DNA of 64,000 nucleotides from Octadecabacter temperatus (GTDB lineage: Bacteria > Pseudomonadota > Alphaproteobacteria > Rhodobacterales > Rhodobacteraceae), in the NCBI RefSeq assembly GCF_001187845.1, contig NZ_CP012160.1, positions 930,001 through 994,000 on the forward strand. Direction: 5' to 3'. The position numbers were made by a program, and so were the translations under genes. This document shows, piece by piece, positions 25,714 through 35,422 of this stretch; within the stretch, counting starts at the first letter, position 1; each line of letters opens with the position of its first letter. The notes under the pieces are model-generated. The model was not told the DNA's origin. It saw nothing but the letters and a program-made list of their open reading frames with translations, and ran no database searches.

Positions 25714-26895
25714 TTAAGCTACCTTAGCGGATGTCGCCGTTTGTGCGGCTTCCAGCAGAACCTCAGCGATCACATCGCAATCGTCTAGCGTCAGGCGGGC
25801 AGGTAGGCGCACATCGCACGCGCGCATCAACATGGCGCGCGTTTTCGGCAGCTCTGGTGTGGCGCCCAAGAATTCCCAATTCCAGAAAGCCCGCGCATTG
25901 TCCGCACTTTGGCCGAAGATTTGCACCTTGAGGCCCAAAGACGCAGCCGCATCAGCAAAAGCTTGGGTCTGTGCGTCATCCATATTGTACAGGTTGAACT
26001 GAATAGAATCCGGCGCGCGAACTTCGCCCGCTAGAGGGGCAGGGACAACAAGATTCGGGTGCGTGTTCAACCGTGCTGCCACGTGGTCATGGTTGCGTCG
26101 CCCATCGACGACACGCCGTGCGAGCTCGGGCAATTGCGGCCTAATGATTGCAGCGGACAGGTTGGACAGTCGCAGATTATAAAGCGGCAGTTTGTTCTGC
26201 CATTTCTGCATCACCTCTGTTGGGATCGCATGTTTCTGCCATGTGTGTTCATAGGCGCCAGACATGATGATGGCCCGCGCCACGAGATCCGCGTCGTCGG
26301 TGACCAAAATGCCGCCTTCGCCCGCGTTGATCATTTTGTAACTTTGGAAGCTGAAACAGCCGATCTTGCCGATAGTCCCAATCTTGCGACCGTTCCATGT
26401 GGTGCCAAGGCTGTGGGCCGCGTCTTCAATGACAGGCACATCAGCTGCATCGGCCAATGCCATGATTGCATCCATATCTGAGGTGTGCCCACGCATATGC
26501 GAAATAAGTACGGCGTCAGCGTTCTCAAGTTTGGCGGCAAAGTCATCCATGTCGATGCGGTAGTTGTCGGAACACTCTACAAGGACAGGCACACAGCGCG
26601 CATGAACTACAGAGGACGGAACAGCCGCAAAGGTGAACGCAGGGATCAGAACGCGGGCCTCACGGGGCAGGTCTAGCGCTTCGAGGGACAAGAATAGGGC
26701 TGCAGAACAGCTTGAAACCGCGAGGGCATATTTCGTACCCATCAGCGCTGCAAATTCTTGTTCTAAAAGCGAAACTGGCGCGTCATCGGCCCGAGTGTAG
26801 CGAAACAGGTCTGCAGAGTTCAGCAGCTTGGTGACTTCTTCCAGCGCAGCTGCAGGAATGGGTTCTGCATCGTAAACGTTTGGGATTTGGGGCAT
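25714..26895 (-). CDS. DegT/DnrJ/EryC1/StrS family aminotransferase
   Basis: 393 residues. A PLP-dependent sugar (or related) aminotransferase. K187 in 'CFSFQSYKMINAGEGG' is the PLP lysine, and 'VPVIEDAAHSLGTTWNGRKI' is the conserved Asp region. Usual substrates are nucleotide-bound keto-sugars for surface polysaccharide. No sugar-nucleotide genes are nearby, so the substrate is unclear. It converges on phaR with no gap between the stop codons and stands alone on its strand, with a promoter in the gap 26896-26974. Confidence 0.88.
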   Translation of the reverse strand: MPQIPNVYDAEPIPAAALEEVTKLLNSADLFRYTRADDAPVSLLEQEFAALMGTKYALAVSSCSAALFLSLEALDLPREARVLIPAFTFAAVPSSVVHARCVPVLVECSDNYRIDMDDFAAKLENADAVLISHMRGHTSDMDAIMALADAADVPVIEDAAHSLGTTWNGRKIGTIGKIGCFSFQSYKMINAGEGGILVTDDADLVARAIIMSGAYEHTWQKHAIPTEVMQKWQNKLPLYNLRLSNLSAAIIRPQLPELARRVVDGRRNHDHVAARLNTHPNLVVPAPLAGEVRAPDSIQFNLYNMDDAQTQAFADAAASLGLKVQIFGQSADNARAFWNWEFLGATPELPKTRAMLMRACDVRLPARLTLDDCDVIAEVLLEAAQTATSAKVA

Positions 26896-26974
26896 AGATC
26901 AGCACCTAATTTGAATTTTTGCGAAACTTAACATCGTGATTATGACAAGGCCATGACTGTTTGCGGATCAGCGA

Positions 26975-28282
26975 CTAAATGCCCAAGCGATCGCGCATCG
27001 AATACCACGTCATCGCCGCCATTAGCAAAGGTGCGCGTAGCATTGTGCCACCCGGAAAGCGCGGTGTTGGTAGACTCGCGAAAACGTCAAAGCGTTCTGC
27101 TTGGCCGCGTACGGCTTCGGCCATCAGTTTACCGGCGAAACCGGAATGGACGACACCGTGACCGGAATAGCCACCAGAACTTAAGATGTTAGAGGAAGCA
27201 CGCATTAAGTTGGGCAGGCGGGTCGGTGTGATGCCCAGGGTTCCGCCCCATGTGTAATCGATTTTCACGCCCTTAAGCTGTGGGAACATGTGCTCCATCC
27301 GTTTGCGCAATGCGGGTTCAATGTTTTGCGGGAACCCCGTGGTGTAGTTCTCGCGCCCCCCAAACAGCAGGCGGTTGTCCTCAGACAGACGGAAATAGTT
27401 CACCACAAACTTGCTGTCTGCTACGGCGATGTCTTGGGTCAGGATGTCTTTTGCACGCTCACCCAGCGGTTCGGTCGCAGCGATGAAAGAGTTTAGCGGC
27501 ATGGTGCGCGACGTGACCTTTTTGTTGATGTTTGGAAGGTATCCGTTGCCAGCAAGCAGCACGAACGGGGCCGTTACGCGACCCTGTCCCGTGGCGACAA
27601 CAGCAGGATCACCTTCAACGATCTCATGCACTTCCGAGCGTTCAAAAATGCGCGCGCCAGCGGCTTCGGCGGCTTTGGCAAGACCAAGGGCGTAGCGCAG
27701 CGGGTGTATGTGACCCGCGCCACGGTCAACTAGGCCGCCTTGGTAATGTGGTGACTTTACAATGTCTTGGAATGCTTCGCGCGTCAGGCCTTCGACGTCT
27801 TTGTAGTCATAGGTTCGGCGCAAGAACTCAGCCTCATCACGCAGTTCACGGGCCTCAACCGCGTTGTATGCGCCATGCGCGACGCCTGCACGAAAGCGGG
27901 CTTCGGGGGTATGTTTTTCGATGCGCGACTTCAGGAGGTCTTTGCCTTCTTCCGTCATATCCCAGAGCGCCTTGGCTGGGCCTTTTCCAAGTTTTGCAGC
28001 AATCCAGCGCTGGTCTTGGTTGAACCCTGATCCGGCTTGCCCACCATTGCGACCAGACGCGCCCCAACCCGCGCGGTGGGCGTCCAGTACAACAACGTCC
28101 ATTCCGGCTTCGGCCAATTCAAGCGCGGCCATCAGGCCAGTGAAACCAGCGCCAACAATGCAGACGTCCGCTTTGATTTTGCCGTGTAACGGAGCACGTT
28201 CTGGTGGGATGTCGGCGGTTGCGGCATACCAGCTATTGGGGAACTTAGCAGGGCGGTCATTGCGGTATAGGGCGTTTGACAT
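26975..28282 (-). CDS. FAD-dependent amine oxidase (gamma-glutamylputrescine oxidase-like)
   Basis: 435 residues of the DAO/PuuB family. The FAD-binding 'VCIVGAGFTGLMAALELAEA' (about 41-60) and the second family segment 'RNGGQAGSGFNQDQRW' are present. The C-terminal 'SGGYSGHGVVHSGFAGKLM' is typical of gamma-glutamylputrescine oxidoreductase. It would oxidatively deaminate a gamma-glutamylated amine. It is the last gene of the minus-strand operon, 12 bases after the unknown periplasmic gene. The exact substrate is inferred from its glutamine-synthetase-like partners. Confidence 0.85.
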   Translation of the reverse strand: MSNALYRNDRPAKFPNSWYAATADIPPERAPLHGKIKADVCIVGAGFTGLMAALELAEAGMDVVVLDAHRAGWGASGRNGGQAGSGFNQDQRWIAAKLGKGPAKALWDMTEEGKDLLKSRIEKHTPEARFRAGVAHGAYNAVEARELRDEAEFLRRTYDYKDVEGLTREAFQDIVKSPHYQGGLVDRGAGHIHPLRYALGLAKAAEAAGARIFERSEVHEIVEGDPAVVATGQGRVTAPFVLLAGNGYLPNINKKVTSRTMPLNSFIAATEPLGERAKDILTQDIAVADSKFVVNYFRLSEDNRLLFGGRENYTTGFPQNIEPALRKRMEHMFPQLKGVKIDYTWGGTLGITPTRLPNLMRASSNILSSGGYSGHGVVHSGFAGKLMAEAVRGQAERFDVFASLPTPRFPGGTMLRAPLLMAAMTWYSMRDRLGI

Positions 28283-28294
28283 GATTACCTCGGT

Positions 28295-29425
28295 TCAAGG
28301 AGCGTCGCGTAGGTCATAGAACGTTAGATCGTAGCGTTCCGGCACACTGTGGATCACGGTTGCCTCATCATAAACATCGCCTTTGATCTGAAAGTTGTAG
28401 CAATCAGTGCAGGTTAGCCCGAGGTCTTGGATAAACGCCTTTGACGCGTCGTCCCATTCAACCCGCGACAGTGTTTCGCTGGTGAGGGTCTCTAGCAGGT
28501 CATCTGGCAAGCTGGACGCACCCGTGAGATTGATATGAGGTGTATAAAACAGCACGTCAGGAAACGGGATTTCAGCGCCGGCACGGGTGGCAGGTAGGCC
28601 ATTGTCAGCATCGACCAGAATTGCGGCGCCGTGGTCTTCGATATTGATGGAACTGATCGTCACGCCTTCGGGTAGGGCACCTTGGACCAATGCGCTCAGC
28701 AGGGCTGCGTGGGTTTCGGTATCAAGCGGCTGGCTGGTGCTTTGATGGATCGTTGGCAGCGTCACGATCGCTTCTGGTATGGCTTGCGGGACAGGGTGTG
28801 CCTGATCGCGGTTCGCCTTTAGACCAAGCAATGCATAATCCGGTTCATTGGCGATAAACGCCAGTGCTTCGAGGTACGTCGCGTAGGTGTCGTAATATTC
28901 CTCAATAGGGACCAGAGGTTCGGCAGCGTCCAGAAGGCCCGCAAAATCGGCGTCTTCGGCGCTGGCAAAGTCGCCACAGGTCGTTGAGCCGCATGTGACT
29001 TCAAGCACCAGTTCATCGTCGCGAAACAGTGCCGCGATACGTTGTTCCAGTGGAACGCCCATTGCGCCAAGGACGATAGCACCTGCGACTTCACCGCCTG
29101 TCGTCTCAGTGTTCACGAACGCTAGGTCTTGTGCGTTTTTTATGGCGGCAGGGTCGGTGATAACGACAGATGTGCCATTTGGCCCTGCGCGATCCAGCAC
29201 TAATGCGATTTCACCCGTGTCGAGGTACTGATCCGCTAGGAAGTAAAGCCGTGCACTTGTGTCAGGCTCAGGTTCGGGGGCAGGTGTAGGTGCCTCGATG
29301 GGTTGTTCAGCTACAGCAGCAGTCGTTCCTGTGGTCTGCGTGCCTGATCCGCGCACCAAATAGAACGCGCCAAACGCGATCAATCCACCCACAAGGGTAA
29401 CAAGGAGAAAGGCCAGCCGTATCAT
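28295..29425 (-). CDS. Unknown membrane-anchored periplasmic protein in the amine operon
   Basis: 376 residues, family not recognised. One N-terminal membrane helix or uncleaved signal (4-24) is followed by a Pro/Glu/Ala linker (40-57) and a globular domain of about 320 residues. Two cysteine pairs are visible, C145/C150 ('TCGSTTC') and C339/C342 ('TCTDC'), suggesting disulfides or metal binding. It overlaps the upstream synthetase gene by four bases and precedes the oxidase by 12, so it is an integral operon member. Possible roles are an accessory binding protein or envelope sensor. It could equally be a misplaced housekeeping gene. Confidence 0.72.
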   Translation of the reverse strand: MIRLAFLLVTLVGGLIAFGAFYLVRGSGTQTTGTTAAVAEQPIEAPTPAPEPEPDTSARLYFLADQYLDTGEIALVLDRAGPNGTSVVITDPAAIKNAQDLAFVNTETTGGEVAGAIVLGAMGVPLEQRIAALFRDDELVLEVTCGSTTCGDFASAEDADFAGLLDAAEPLVPIEEYYDTYATYLEALAFIANEPDYALLGLKANRDQAHPVPQAIPEAIVTLPTIHQSTSQPLDTETHAALLSALVQGALPEGVTISSINIEDHGAAILVDADNGLPATRAGAEIPFPDVLFYTPHINLTGASSLPDDLLETLTSETLSRVEWDDASKAFIQDLGLTCTDCYNFQIKGDVYDEATVIHSVPERYDLTFYDLRDAP

Positions 29426-30774
29426 ACGTTTAGAAGGAGGTGTTCACGCTCCCACGGGCTGATGACGTGCAAGAATTCTTCGTATTCTGCGCGCTTTACG
29501 ATGGAATAAACGCGGGCGAAATCTGGACCGAGAACCTCATGCATTTCCGTGTTTGCATCAAACAGGTCAAGCGCGGCGTATAGACCTTGGGGCAATTCAC
29601 CGTCGCCTTCATAGGCGTCCCCTTCATACCGTTTGTCAGGGCGGATCTGGTTCTTCATGCCGAGGTAACCACAGGCCAGCGACGCCGCGATACACAAGTA
29701 AGGATTGCAATCCATCCCCGCGAGGCGGTTCTCAATGCGACGTGCTTCGGGGGACGATAACGGTACACGCAGGCCGGTGGTGCGATTGTCACGCGCCCAT
29801 TCCAAATTGATTGGGGCAGCGTGGTCTTTGACGTAGCGGCGGTAGCTGTTCACGTAAGGGGCCATCACCGCGATCACGCTCGGCAGGTACTCTTGCATGC
29901 CGCCGATGAAATGTAAGAACGCATCCGTTTCGCCACCCTGCGGGCCGGTGAAGATGTTGTTGCCGTCCTTGTCGAGGATTGAGTGGTGCACATGCATGGC
30001 GCTACCAGGCTCGTTCTCAATCGGTTTCGCCATAAAGGTAGCGTAGCAATTGTGTTTGAGCGCTGCTTCTTTCAAAAGGCGTTTGAAGAAGAAGACCTGA
30101 TCGGCCAGCTCAACCGGATCACCGTGGTTGAGGTTGATCTCAAGTTGGCCAGCGCCGCCTTCTTGCGTGATGCCATCAATCTCGAACCCCTGAATTTCAG
30201 CGAACTCATAGATGTCATCAATGACAGGTCCGTAGTCGTCCACAGCCGTCATGGAATAGGCTTGGCGGGCAGCAGCAGGGCGACCAGAGCGTCCAATCAT
30301 CGGTTCAATCGGCTTGGTCGGATCAGTGTTGCGCGCCACGAGGAAGAATTCCATCTCAGGCGCAACAACAGGTGTCCAACCTTCTTTTTCATAGAGATCA
30401 ACAACACGCTTCAAAACATTGCGTGGGCTGAACTGGATCGGATCACCTCTGGTGTCAAAAGCATCATGAATGACCTGCAACGTGCCGTCCGCTGCCCATG
30501 GAGCGGCAGTCGTCGTGGAGTAGTCTGGTTTCAAAACCATATCGGGTTCCGTAAAACCCGCATCCCCTGCGGCTTCACCCCAACCACCTGTAAGTGTTTG
30601 AAAGAAGATGGATTCTGGCAAGTGAAATTGCGTCAATTTTTCCCATTTCGCCGCAGGAACCGCCTTACCGCGGGCGATGCCGGGCAGGTCAGAGATCATG
30701 CACTCGACCTCGTCCAGACGGTTCGCATCAAGATAGTCGCGGGCGGCTTGCGGGATTTTATCACTCCAACTCAT
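29422..30774 (-). CDS. Glutamine synthetase family ligase (PuuA-like)
   Basis: 450 residues. It has the GS catalytic fold: 'QLEINLNHGDPVELADQVF', 'AMHVHHSILDKDGNNIF' (catalytic His), 'DNRTTGLRVP' and 'RIENRLAGMDCNPYL'. The N terminus ('VECMISDLPGIARGKAVPA') is the GS-beta-grasp type seen in gamma-glutamylputrescine and related amide synthetases. It lacks the adenylylation loop typical of GlnA. The likely reaction is ATP-dependent ligation of glutamate to an amine. It overlaps both neighbours by four bases. Confidence 0.88.
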   Translation of the reverse strand: MSWSDKIPQAARDYLDANRLDEVECMISDLPGIARGKAVPAAKWEKLTQFHLPESIFFQTLTGGWGEAAGDAGFTEPDMVLKPDYSTTTAAPWAADGTLQVIHDAFDTRGDPIQFSPRNVLKRVVDLYEKEGWTPVVAPEMEFFLVARNTDPTKPIEPMIGRSGRPAAARQAYSMTAVDDYGPVIDDIYEFAEIQGFEIDGITQEGGAGQLEINLNHGDPVELADQVFFFKRLLKEAALKHNCYATFMAKPIENEPGSAMHVHHSILDKDGNNIFTGPQGGETDAFLHFIGGMQEYLPSVIAVMAPYVNSYRRYVKDHAAPINLEWARDNRTTGLRVPLSSPEARRIENRLAGMDCNPYLCIAASLACGYLGMKNQIRPDKRYEGDAYEGDGELPQGLYAALDLFDANTEMHEVLGPDFARVYSIVKRAEYEEFLHVISPWEREHLLLNV

Positions 30775-31448
30775 GCTGCCACTCCTTTGAAAAAGGCACT
30801 GATTTGTGCAGCAAGGCGTTTGTTGTCGACCTCGTTTTCGAGGTCTGCGCGTGCGGCGCTAATTAGGTCAGCTGGCACTGCGCCACCACGGGTGCGGATC
30901 AATCCGTCAATAAGCTCAGCTTCAAACTCTGGGTGGGCCTGAACGGTGAATGCGCGCTTCCCGTAGACCAGTGCCGCATTTTCGCAAAAGTCGTTGCAGG
31001 CGACAGAAGTCGCGTCAGCTGGACGTTCAACAACTTGGTCTTGGTGCCAAGCATTCAACGAGACAGTTTCGCCGTCCCAGTCATAGGTCTGGCGGCCCAC
31101 GGCCCAGCCGTCTTTGAACTTTTCGACTTTACCGCCAAGGGCCTGCGCGATGATCTGGTGGCCAAAGCAAACGCCGACTAGCGGAACTTCCTGCGCATAG
31201 ATGTCACGGATCAAGGTCTCGAGGGGCGCAATCCATGGGTGGTCTTCATAAGCCCCATGTTTGGAACCTGTGATTAGCCAGCCATCGCACCGTTCAGGCG
31301 CATCAGGGAACACGTCGTCAACGACATCGAAGGTCTCAAAGGTGAAACCTTGGTTCGCCAAAAGCCGTTCGAACAGGTTGGAATAGTCGCCCAAAACGGG
31401 CCGTAGCTCATCCGGAGAATGGCCAGTCTGCAAAATGCCGATTTTCAT
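30771..31448 (-). CDS. Type 1 glutamine amidotransferase
   Basis: 225 residues. The class I GATase triad is C94 in 'VGVCFGHQIIAQALGG', with His and Glu in 'FTVQAHPEFEAE'. This free-standing subgroup (YfeJ/GMP synthase-like) differs from PuuD, which is a DJ-1-type hydrolase of similar function. Here it may cleave a gamma-glutamyl product or supply ammonia. It shares an ATGA overlap with the next synthetase gene, and 67 bases separate it from the upstream one. Confidence 0.87.
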   Translation of the reverse strand: MKIGILQTGHSPDELRPVLGDYSNLFERLLANQGFTFETFDVVDDVFPDAPERCDGWLITGSKHGAYEDHPWIAPLETLIRDIYAQEVPLVGVCFGHQIIAQALGGKVEKFKDGWAVGRQTYDWDGETVSLNAWHQDQVVERPADATSVACNDFCENAALVYGKRAFTVQAHPEFEAELIDGLIRTRGGAVPADLISAARADLENEVDNKRLAAQISAFFKGVAA

Positions 31449-31515
31449 GAAACACCAGTGGTTGATTTGCGTCTAGGATAATCCGCCTTAGGCCGTCACA
31501 CAAGCCAGACCGTTA

Positions 31516-32844
31516 TCAGACGGTATCTAGGTAAAGGTCGATCTGTTCTTCGGGGCTGAGGTCCGCAAACGCCTGCAATTCTTGACGCTTTGTCGCGACA
31601 AGGTTGCGGATCAGTTCTGCCGGAAAAATGCGTTTGATGCGCGCGTCAGATTCAAAGCTTTCGATCGCTTCTGCCCAACTTCCGGGCAACTGTGGCAGAC
31701 CTTGATCATAAGCATTCCCTGTTATCGGCGCAGGGGGCATTTCAGCGTCCTCGATCCCCGTCAAAGCCGCACCCAGAACTGCGGCGAGCATCAGGTAGGG
31801 GTTAACATCGCCCCCCGCAACGCGGTGTTCAATGCGGCGTGCCTTGTGATTGCCACCGGGAACGCGGATTGCTGCAGTGCGGTTTTCATAGGCCCAGCAA
31901 ATAGACGTTGGCGCATGGGCATTGGGGACCAAGCGATCATATGAATTGCCGTGGGGAGCAAGGATCAGCGCGGATGGCCCAAGCGCGTTCATGCAGCCTG
32001 CAATTGCGTGCTGCATCACGTCTGTGCCCTGACTGCCGCCGTTGTCAAAGATGTTGTTGCCATCCGCGTCCAACACCGAGAAATGCACATGCATGCCGTT
32101 GCCAGCATATTCCGGATAGGGTTTCGCCATGAAACTGGCTGCAAAGCCGTGCTGGCGGGAAATGCCGCGCACCAGCAGTTTGAACAACCACGTGTCGTCC
32201 GCCGCTTTCATCGCGTGGCTGTGGGACAGGTTGATCTCAAACTGACCAAGGCCTGCTTCGGAAATGGCGGTTTCCGCGGGAATATCCATCGCCTCGGCCC
32301 CGTCATAAAGCGCGGTGAAGAAGTTATCGAAGGCATCCAGCGCACGCAGTGACAGGATTTCAGCACCTGGGCGACGCTTACCAGACCGTTCTGATGGAAC
32401 GACCTTTAGATCTTTGCCGCTGTCATCCACGATGTAGAATTCCAGCTCGGTGCCGCAGATAGGCGTTAGGCCACGATCCGCATAGCGTTTCAACACTGCG
32501 GCAAGGGCATGGCGGGGATCGCCGTCAAACGGGCGGCCATCTTCGCGATACATCCACATCGGCAAAAGGGCGGACGGGTTTTCCAGCCACGGCATCGGCA
32601 TAAAACCACGTTCGGTCGGTAGGGCAACGCCGTCGGGGTCACCCGCTTCGAAAACCAGCGGAGAGTTGTCGATGTCTTCGCCCCAGATATCAAGGTTCAG
32701 AACCGATAGCGGGAAACGTGTACCGTCTTGTTCGATGTTTTGCGCAAACTTGGTCGGGATCCGTTTCCCACGCGCCACGCCGTTCAGGTCTGAGGCCGCA
32801 ACGCGGATGGTTTTGATATCTGGGTTCTCATGGAGCCATGTCAT
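31516..32844 (-). CDS. Glutamine synthetase family ligase, second copy
   Basis: 442 residues. GS signatures are 'QFEINLSHSHAMKAADDTWL', 'GMHVHFSVLDADGNNIF', 'HAPTSICWAYENRTAAIRVP' and 'RRIEHRVAGGDVNPYL'. It is only moderately similar to the synthetase at 29422, so the two probably use different amines. It follows the permease gene by six bases. Both copies in one operon suggest two substrates or a two-step amine route. Confidence 0.88.
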   Translation of the reverse strand: MTWLHENPDIKTIRVAASDLNGVARGKRIPTKFAQNIEQDGTRFPLSVLNLDIWGEDIDNSPLVFEAGDPDGVALPTERGFMPMPWLENPSALLPMWMYREDGRPFDGDPRHALAAVLKRYADRGLTPICGTELEFYIVDDSGKDLKVVPSERSGKRRPGAEILSLRALDAFDNFFTALYDGAEAMDIPAETAISEAGLGQFEINLSHSHAMKAADDTWLFKLLVRGISRQHGFAASFMAKPYPEYAGNGMHVHFSVLDADGNNIFDNGGSQGTDVMQHAIAGCMNALGPSALILAPHGNSYDRLVPNAHAPTSICWAYENRTAAIRVPGGNHKARRIEHRVAGGDVNPYLMLAAVLGAALTGIEDAEMPPAPITGNAYDQGLPQLPGSWAEAIESFESDARIKRIFPAELIRNLVATKRQELQAFADLSPEEQIDLYLDTV

Positions 32845-32850
32845 GGCGGA

Positions 32851-33660
32851 TCACCGAATAATTTGAGGACGGAAACGGAACTTGGGCTTGGCGTCTTGCG
32901 GCAAATGTCTGTTCAGGCGCGTGCCGATTTTCCCCATAATCGCAATGATGACCAGGGTCAGTAGGATGAAATAGAACGCCAAAATGGGGTAAGGAATGAA
33001 GGGGTTGAACGTTTTGTCGGCAAAAAAGGCAGCGTAGTAAAGCGCGTCACCTTTCTGACCCCAAACAGGGAAGCCGCTGAAGAACACAAGTGTTGTGGAA
33101 TGGAACAGAAAGATCGCTTCGTTGGTGTAGGCCGGCCACGCAAGGCGCAACATTGTTGGCCAGATCACACGCCGGAAGCGGGGCCAGCCGGACAGACCGT
33201 AGGCATCTGCGGCTTCAGTGTCGCCTTTAGGGATGGATTGCAGCGCACCATAAAAGATCTCGCCCGTGTAGGCGGCGGTGTTGAGGAACAATACGATCAG
33301 CGCACCAAGCCACGCAGAGGTAAACGCATCAAAGAACGCGTACTGACTTTTGAGGGAAAGGAAGAAGAAATACGCAAAGAAGAACTGAATAAACAGCGGT
33401 GAACCGCGGAAAACAAAGATGAACCATTCCGAGGCTTTGCGGATGATCGGGTTATGTGCCGCCTTGCCAACGGCCACGGCTGTCGCCAGAAAGAAGCCCG
33501 TCAAAAGCGCAAGCAGCCCGAAATAGATGTTCCAGATCATGCCGGAACCGATCAGCGTGAACTGCTGACACAGGGTGAAATCAGAACGTGGCAACAACCG
33601 TTCGCCAACCCCGACTGAGCGCAGGGCGTAGTCTGCAATGGTGTCTAAACATTCCATCAA
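32851..33660 (-). CDS. Amino acid-type ABC transporter permease
   Basis: 269 residues, HisM/GlnP type, with about five membrane helices. The EAA-like loop 'EAADAYGLSGWPRFRRVIWP' contacts the ATPase, and 'FIFVFRGSPLFIQFFFAYF' is the typical polar-amino-acid permease segment. It overlaps the other permease by four bases. Together they import polar amino acids or amines. Confidence 0.92.
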   Translation of the reverse strand: MMECLDTIADYALRSVGVGERLLPRSDFTLCQQFTLIGSGMIWNIYFGLLALLTGFFLATAVAVGKAAHNPIIRKASEWFIFVFRGSPLFIQFFFAYFFFLSLKSQYAFFDAFTSAWLGALIVLFLNTAAYTGEIFYGALQSIPKGDTEAADAYGLSGWPRFRRVIWPTMLRLAWPAYTNEAIFLFHSTTLVFFSGFPVWGQKGDALYYAAFFADKTFNPFIPYPILAFYFILLTLVIIAIMGKIGTRLNRHLPQDAKPKFRFRPQIIR

Positions 33661-34553
33661 CCAGCCACCTTACGTTGGGCTTCGCCGCCTGCTGTCGCTT
33701 GGCCACGGGTGAGGCGGCGCATGGTGCGATCCAGAACGATTTCAGAAACACGCGTAAACGCGAGGTAGAACACCAGCAGTGCAAGGAAATACCACATGCG
33801 CCAATCGGCGTGGGGGTAATCGGTAAAACGCGGTGTTTTGGTCGCGCCGAGTTCACGCGCCCAATAAACGATGTCTTCGACGCCAAGTAGAAACAACAGC
33901 GGCGTGGCTTTGATCAGCACCATCCACAGGTTCCCAAGACCGGGCAGGGCGTAGACCCACATCTGCGGCACGACGATGCGCCAAAAGGTTTGGCGCGGGG
34001 TCATGCCATAGGACTCAGCGGTTTCGATCTGTGGTTTAGGTACAGCCTTCATTGCGCCAAACAACACGTTGCCAGCGAAAGCACCGAACACGATGGCGAA
34101 GGTGAACACGGCGATGAAGAACCCGTAACGGTCATGTACTTCGGGGGCGGCATTGCTCAGCGGCATTTTCGCGGCTTGGCAAACGATGAAATCGTTGCCT
34201 TGGCGAATGGCGTCGGGCCAGTCAGGGCAGATCGCCTGATGACGCAGGTATTCGATGCCTTGGTCCAGAGCGATAACGAAAAACAGGAAGAACGCGATGT
34301 CGGGCACGCCACGTACAATCGCGATGTAGCCCTTGCCCAGCCATGAAACCGGTGCAATGCGGGACCGCGCAGCCATTGCGCCGCCCATGCCAAATGACAG
34401 GGCGAGGGGGGCCGTGATCGCCAGCAATGTAAGAACGGTCAGGAATGACCAATAGAACCCCATGTGCTTGCCTGTGGTCAGGTAGCAGGAGAGCCATTTT
34501 AAGGTCTCTAGGGAGTCAGGGTCTGCGCAAAATTCAAAAATGGGATAGCTCAA
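33657..34553 (-). CDS. Amino acid-type ABC transporter permease
   Basis: 298 residues, HisQ/HisM family. It has the EAA loop 'ETAESYGMTPRQTFWRIVVP' and the N-terminal 'GYIAIVRGVPDIAFFLFFVI'. It has a longer central loop than its partner ('DQGIEYLRHQAICPDWPDAI'), with cysteines, facing the periplasm. It forms a heterodimer with the 32851 permease. It starts 53 bases after the binding-protein gene. Confidence 0.92.
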   Translation of the reverse strand: MSYPIFEFCADPDSLETLKWLSCYLTTGKHMGFYWSFLTVLTLLAITAPLALSFGMGGAMAARSRIAPVSWLGKGYIAIVRGVPDIAFFLFFVIALDQGIEYLRHQAICPDWPDAIRQGNDFIVCQAAKMPLSNAAPEVHDRYGFFIAVFTFAIVFGAFAGNVLFGAMKAVPKPQIETAESYGMTPRQTFWRIVVPQMWVYALPGLGNLWMVLIKATPLLFLLGVEDIVYWARELGATKTPRFTDYPHADWRMWYFLALLVFYLAFTRVSEIVLDRTMRRLTRGQATAGGEAQRKVAG

Positions 34554-34606
34554 TCAGATGATTGGATGCGTCCGCCCCAAATATTAGGGCGGACGCGAAG
34601 ATCAGT

Positions 34607-35332
34607 TTATTCGAACGTTGAAGCAACTTCCCACTTAACGATCAGTTCGTTCAGGGAGCCGTCGTCCTTCATGGACTGGATCGCCGCGTTGAAAGTGTCA
34701 CGCAGTTCGTTGTCGCTTTCACGGATACCCATGCCAACGCCGCCACCCAAAGTGACTTGCTGTTCAAGCATCATCAGTTCGTCTTGGCCTTCGATTGCTG
34801 CCGCGAGGAAAGAGTTGTCTGCAAATACAGCGTCCGCTTCACCAGCACGCACAGCAGCAATGGTTTCTTCCGGCGTGGCGAATTCGACCAAAGTCCAACC
34901 TTGGTCAGCAATGTAGGCTGCCTGAATTGTGCCTGTCTGTGCTGCAACAACGCCAGCAGCTGGGTCAACGTCCATGGACAAAGCCACGAACGATGTTGGG
35001 TCAGCAGGCGTGTATTCCGTTGTGAAGTCGATTACTTCGTCACGCTCGTCTGTGATGGACATGCCTGCGATGATTGTGTCGTAGTTGCCGGATACGAGGT
35101 TCGGGATAATGCTGTCCCATTCGTTTGTGACCCACTCACATGTGAGTTCTGCACGGGCGCAAAGTTCGTCACCGAGCTCACGCTCAAAGCCGTCTACTTC
35201 GCCAGCATCGTTGATGAAGTTCCAAGGGGCGTATGCGCCCTCAGTGCCCATGCGAACAACGGAGTGGTTTTCAGCCATTGCCATTCCAGCAGTGAGTGCG
35301 ACCGCAGCGGTCGTAAGGATAAGGTTTTTCAT
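34607..35332 (-). CDS. Periplasmic amino acid/amine-binding protein
   Basis: 241 residues from the ATG at 35332, which has AGGAGA six bases upstream. A signal peptide (about 1-20) ends 'AGMAMA'. The SBP_bac_3 fold follows: 'VVRMGTEGAYAPWNFINDAG', 'ERELGDELCARAELTCEW' and 'FTTEYTPADPTSFVALS'. The frame is open to 35365 but that start breaks the signal peptide. It is the substrate receptor of this operon. Ligand is inferred as a polyamine or basic amino acid from the downstream genes. Confidence 0.93.
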   Translation of the reverse strand: MKNLILTTAAVALTAGMAMAENHSVVRMGTEGAYAPWNFINDAGEVDGFERELGDELCARAELTCEWVTNEWDSIIPNLVSGNYDTIIAGMSITDERDEVIDFTTEYTPADPTSFVALSMDVDPAAGVVAAQTGTIQAAYIADQGWTLVEFATPEETIAAVRAGEADAVFADNSFLAAAIEGQDELMMLEQQVTLGGGVGMGIRESDNELRDTFNAAIQSMKDDGSLNELIVKWEVASTFE

Positions 35333-35422
35333 CGGGTGTCTCCTGTTGATGAAGGGGCGACTCATATCGTGGTCGCCAAACTGTCGCGCAGGATTGTCGC
35401 TGTTGCGCGAAAAGGCAATAGA

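Noticed and set aside
29983..30942. 319-codon plus-strand frame opposite the GS-like ligase and amidotransferase
   Set aside because: It spans two well-supported minus-strand genes; its composition is that of an antisense frame in GC-rich DNA.
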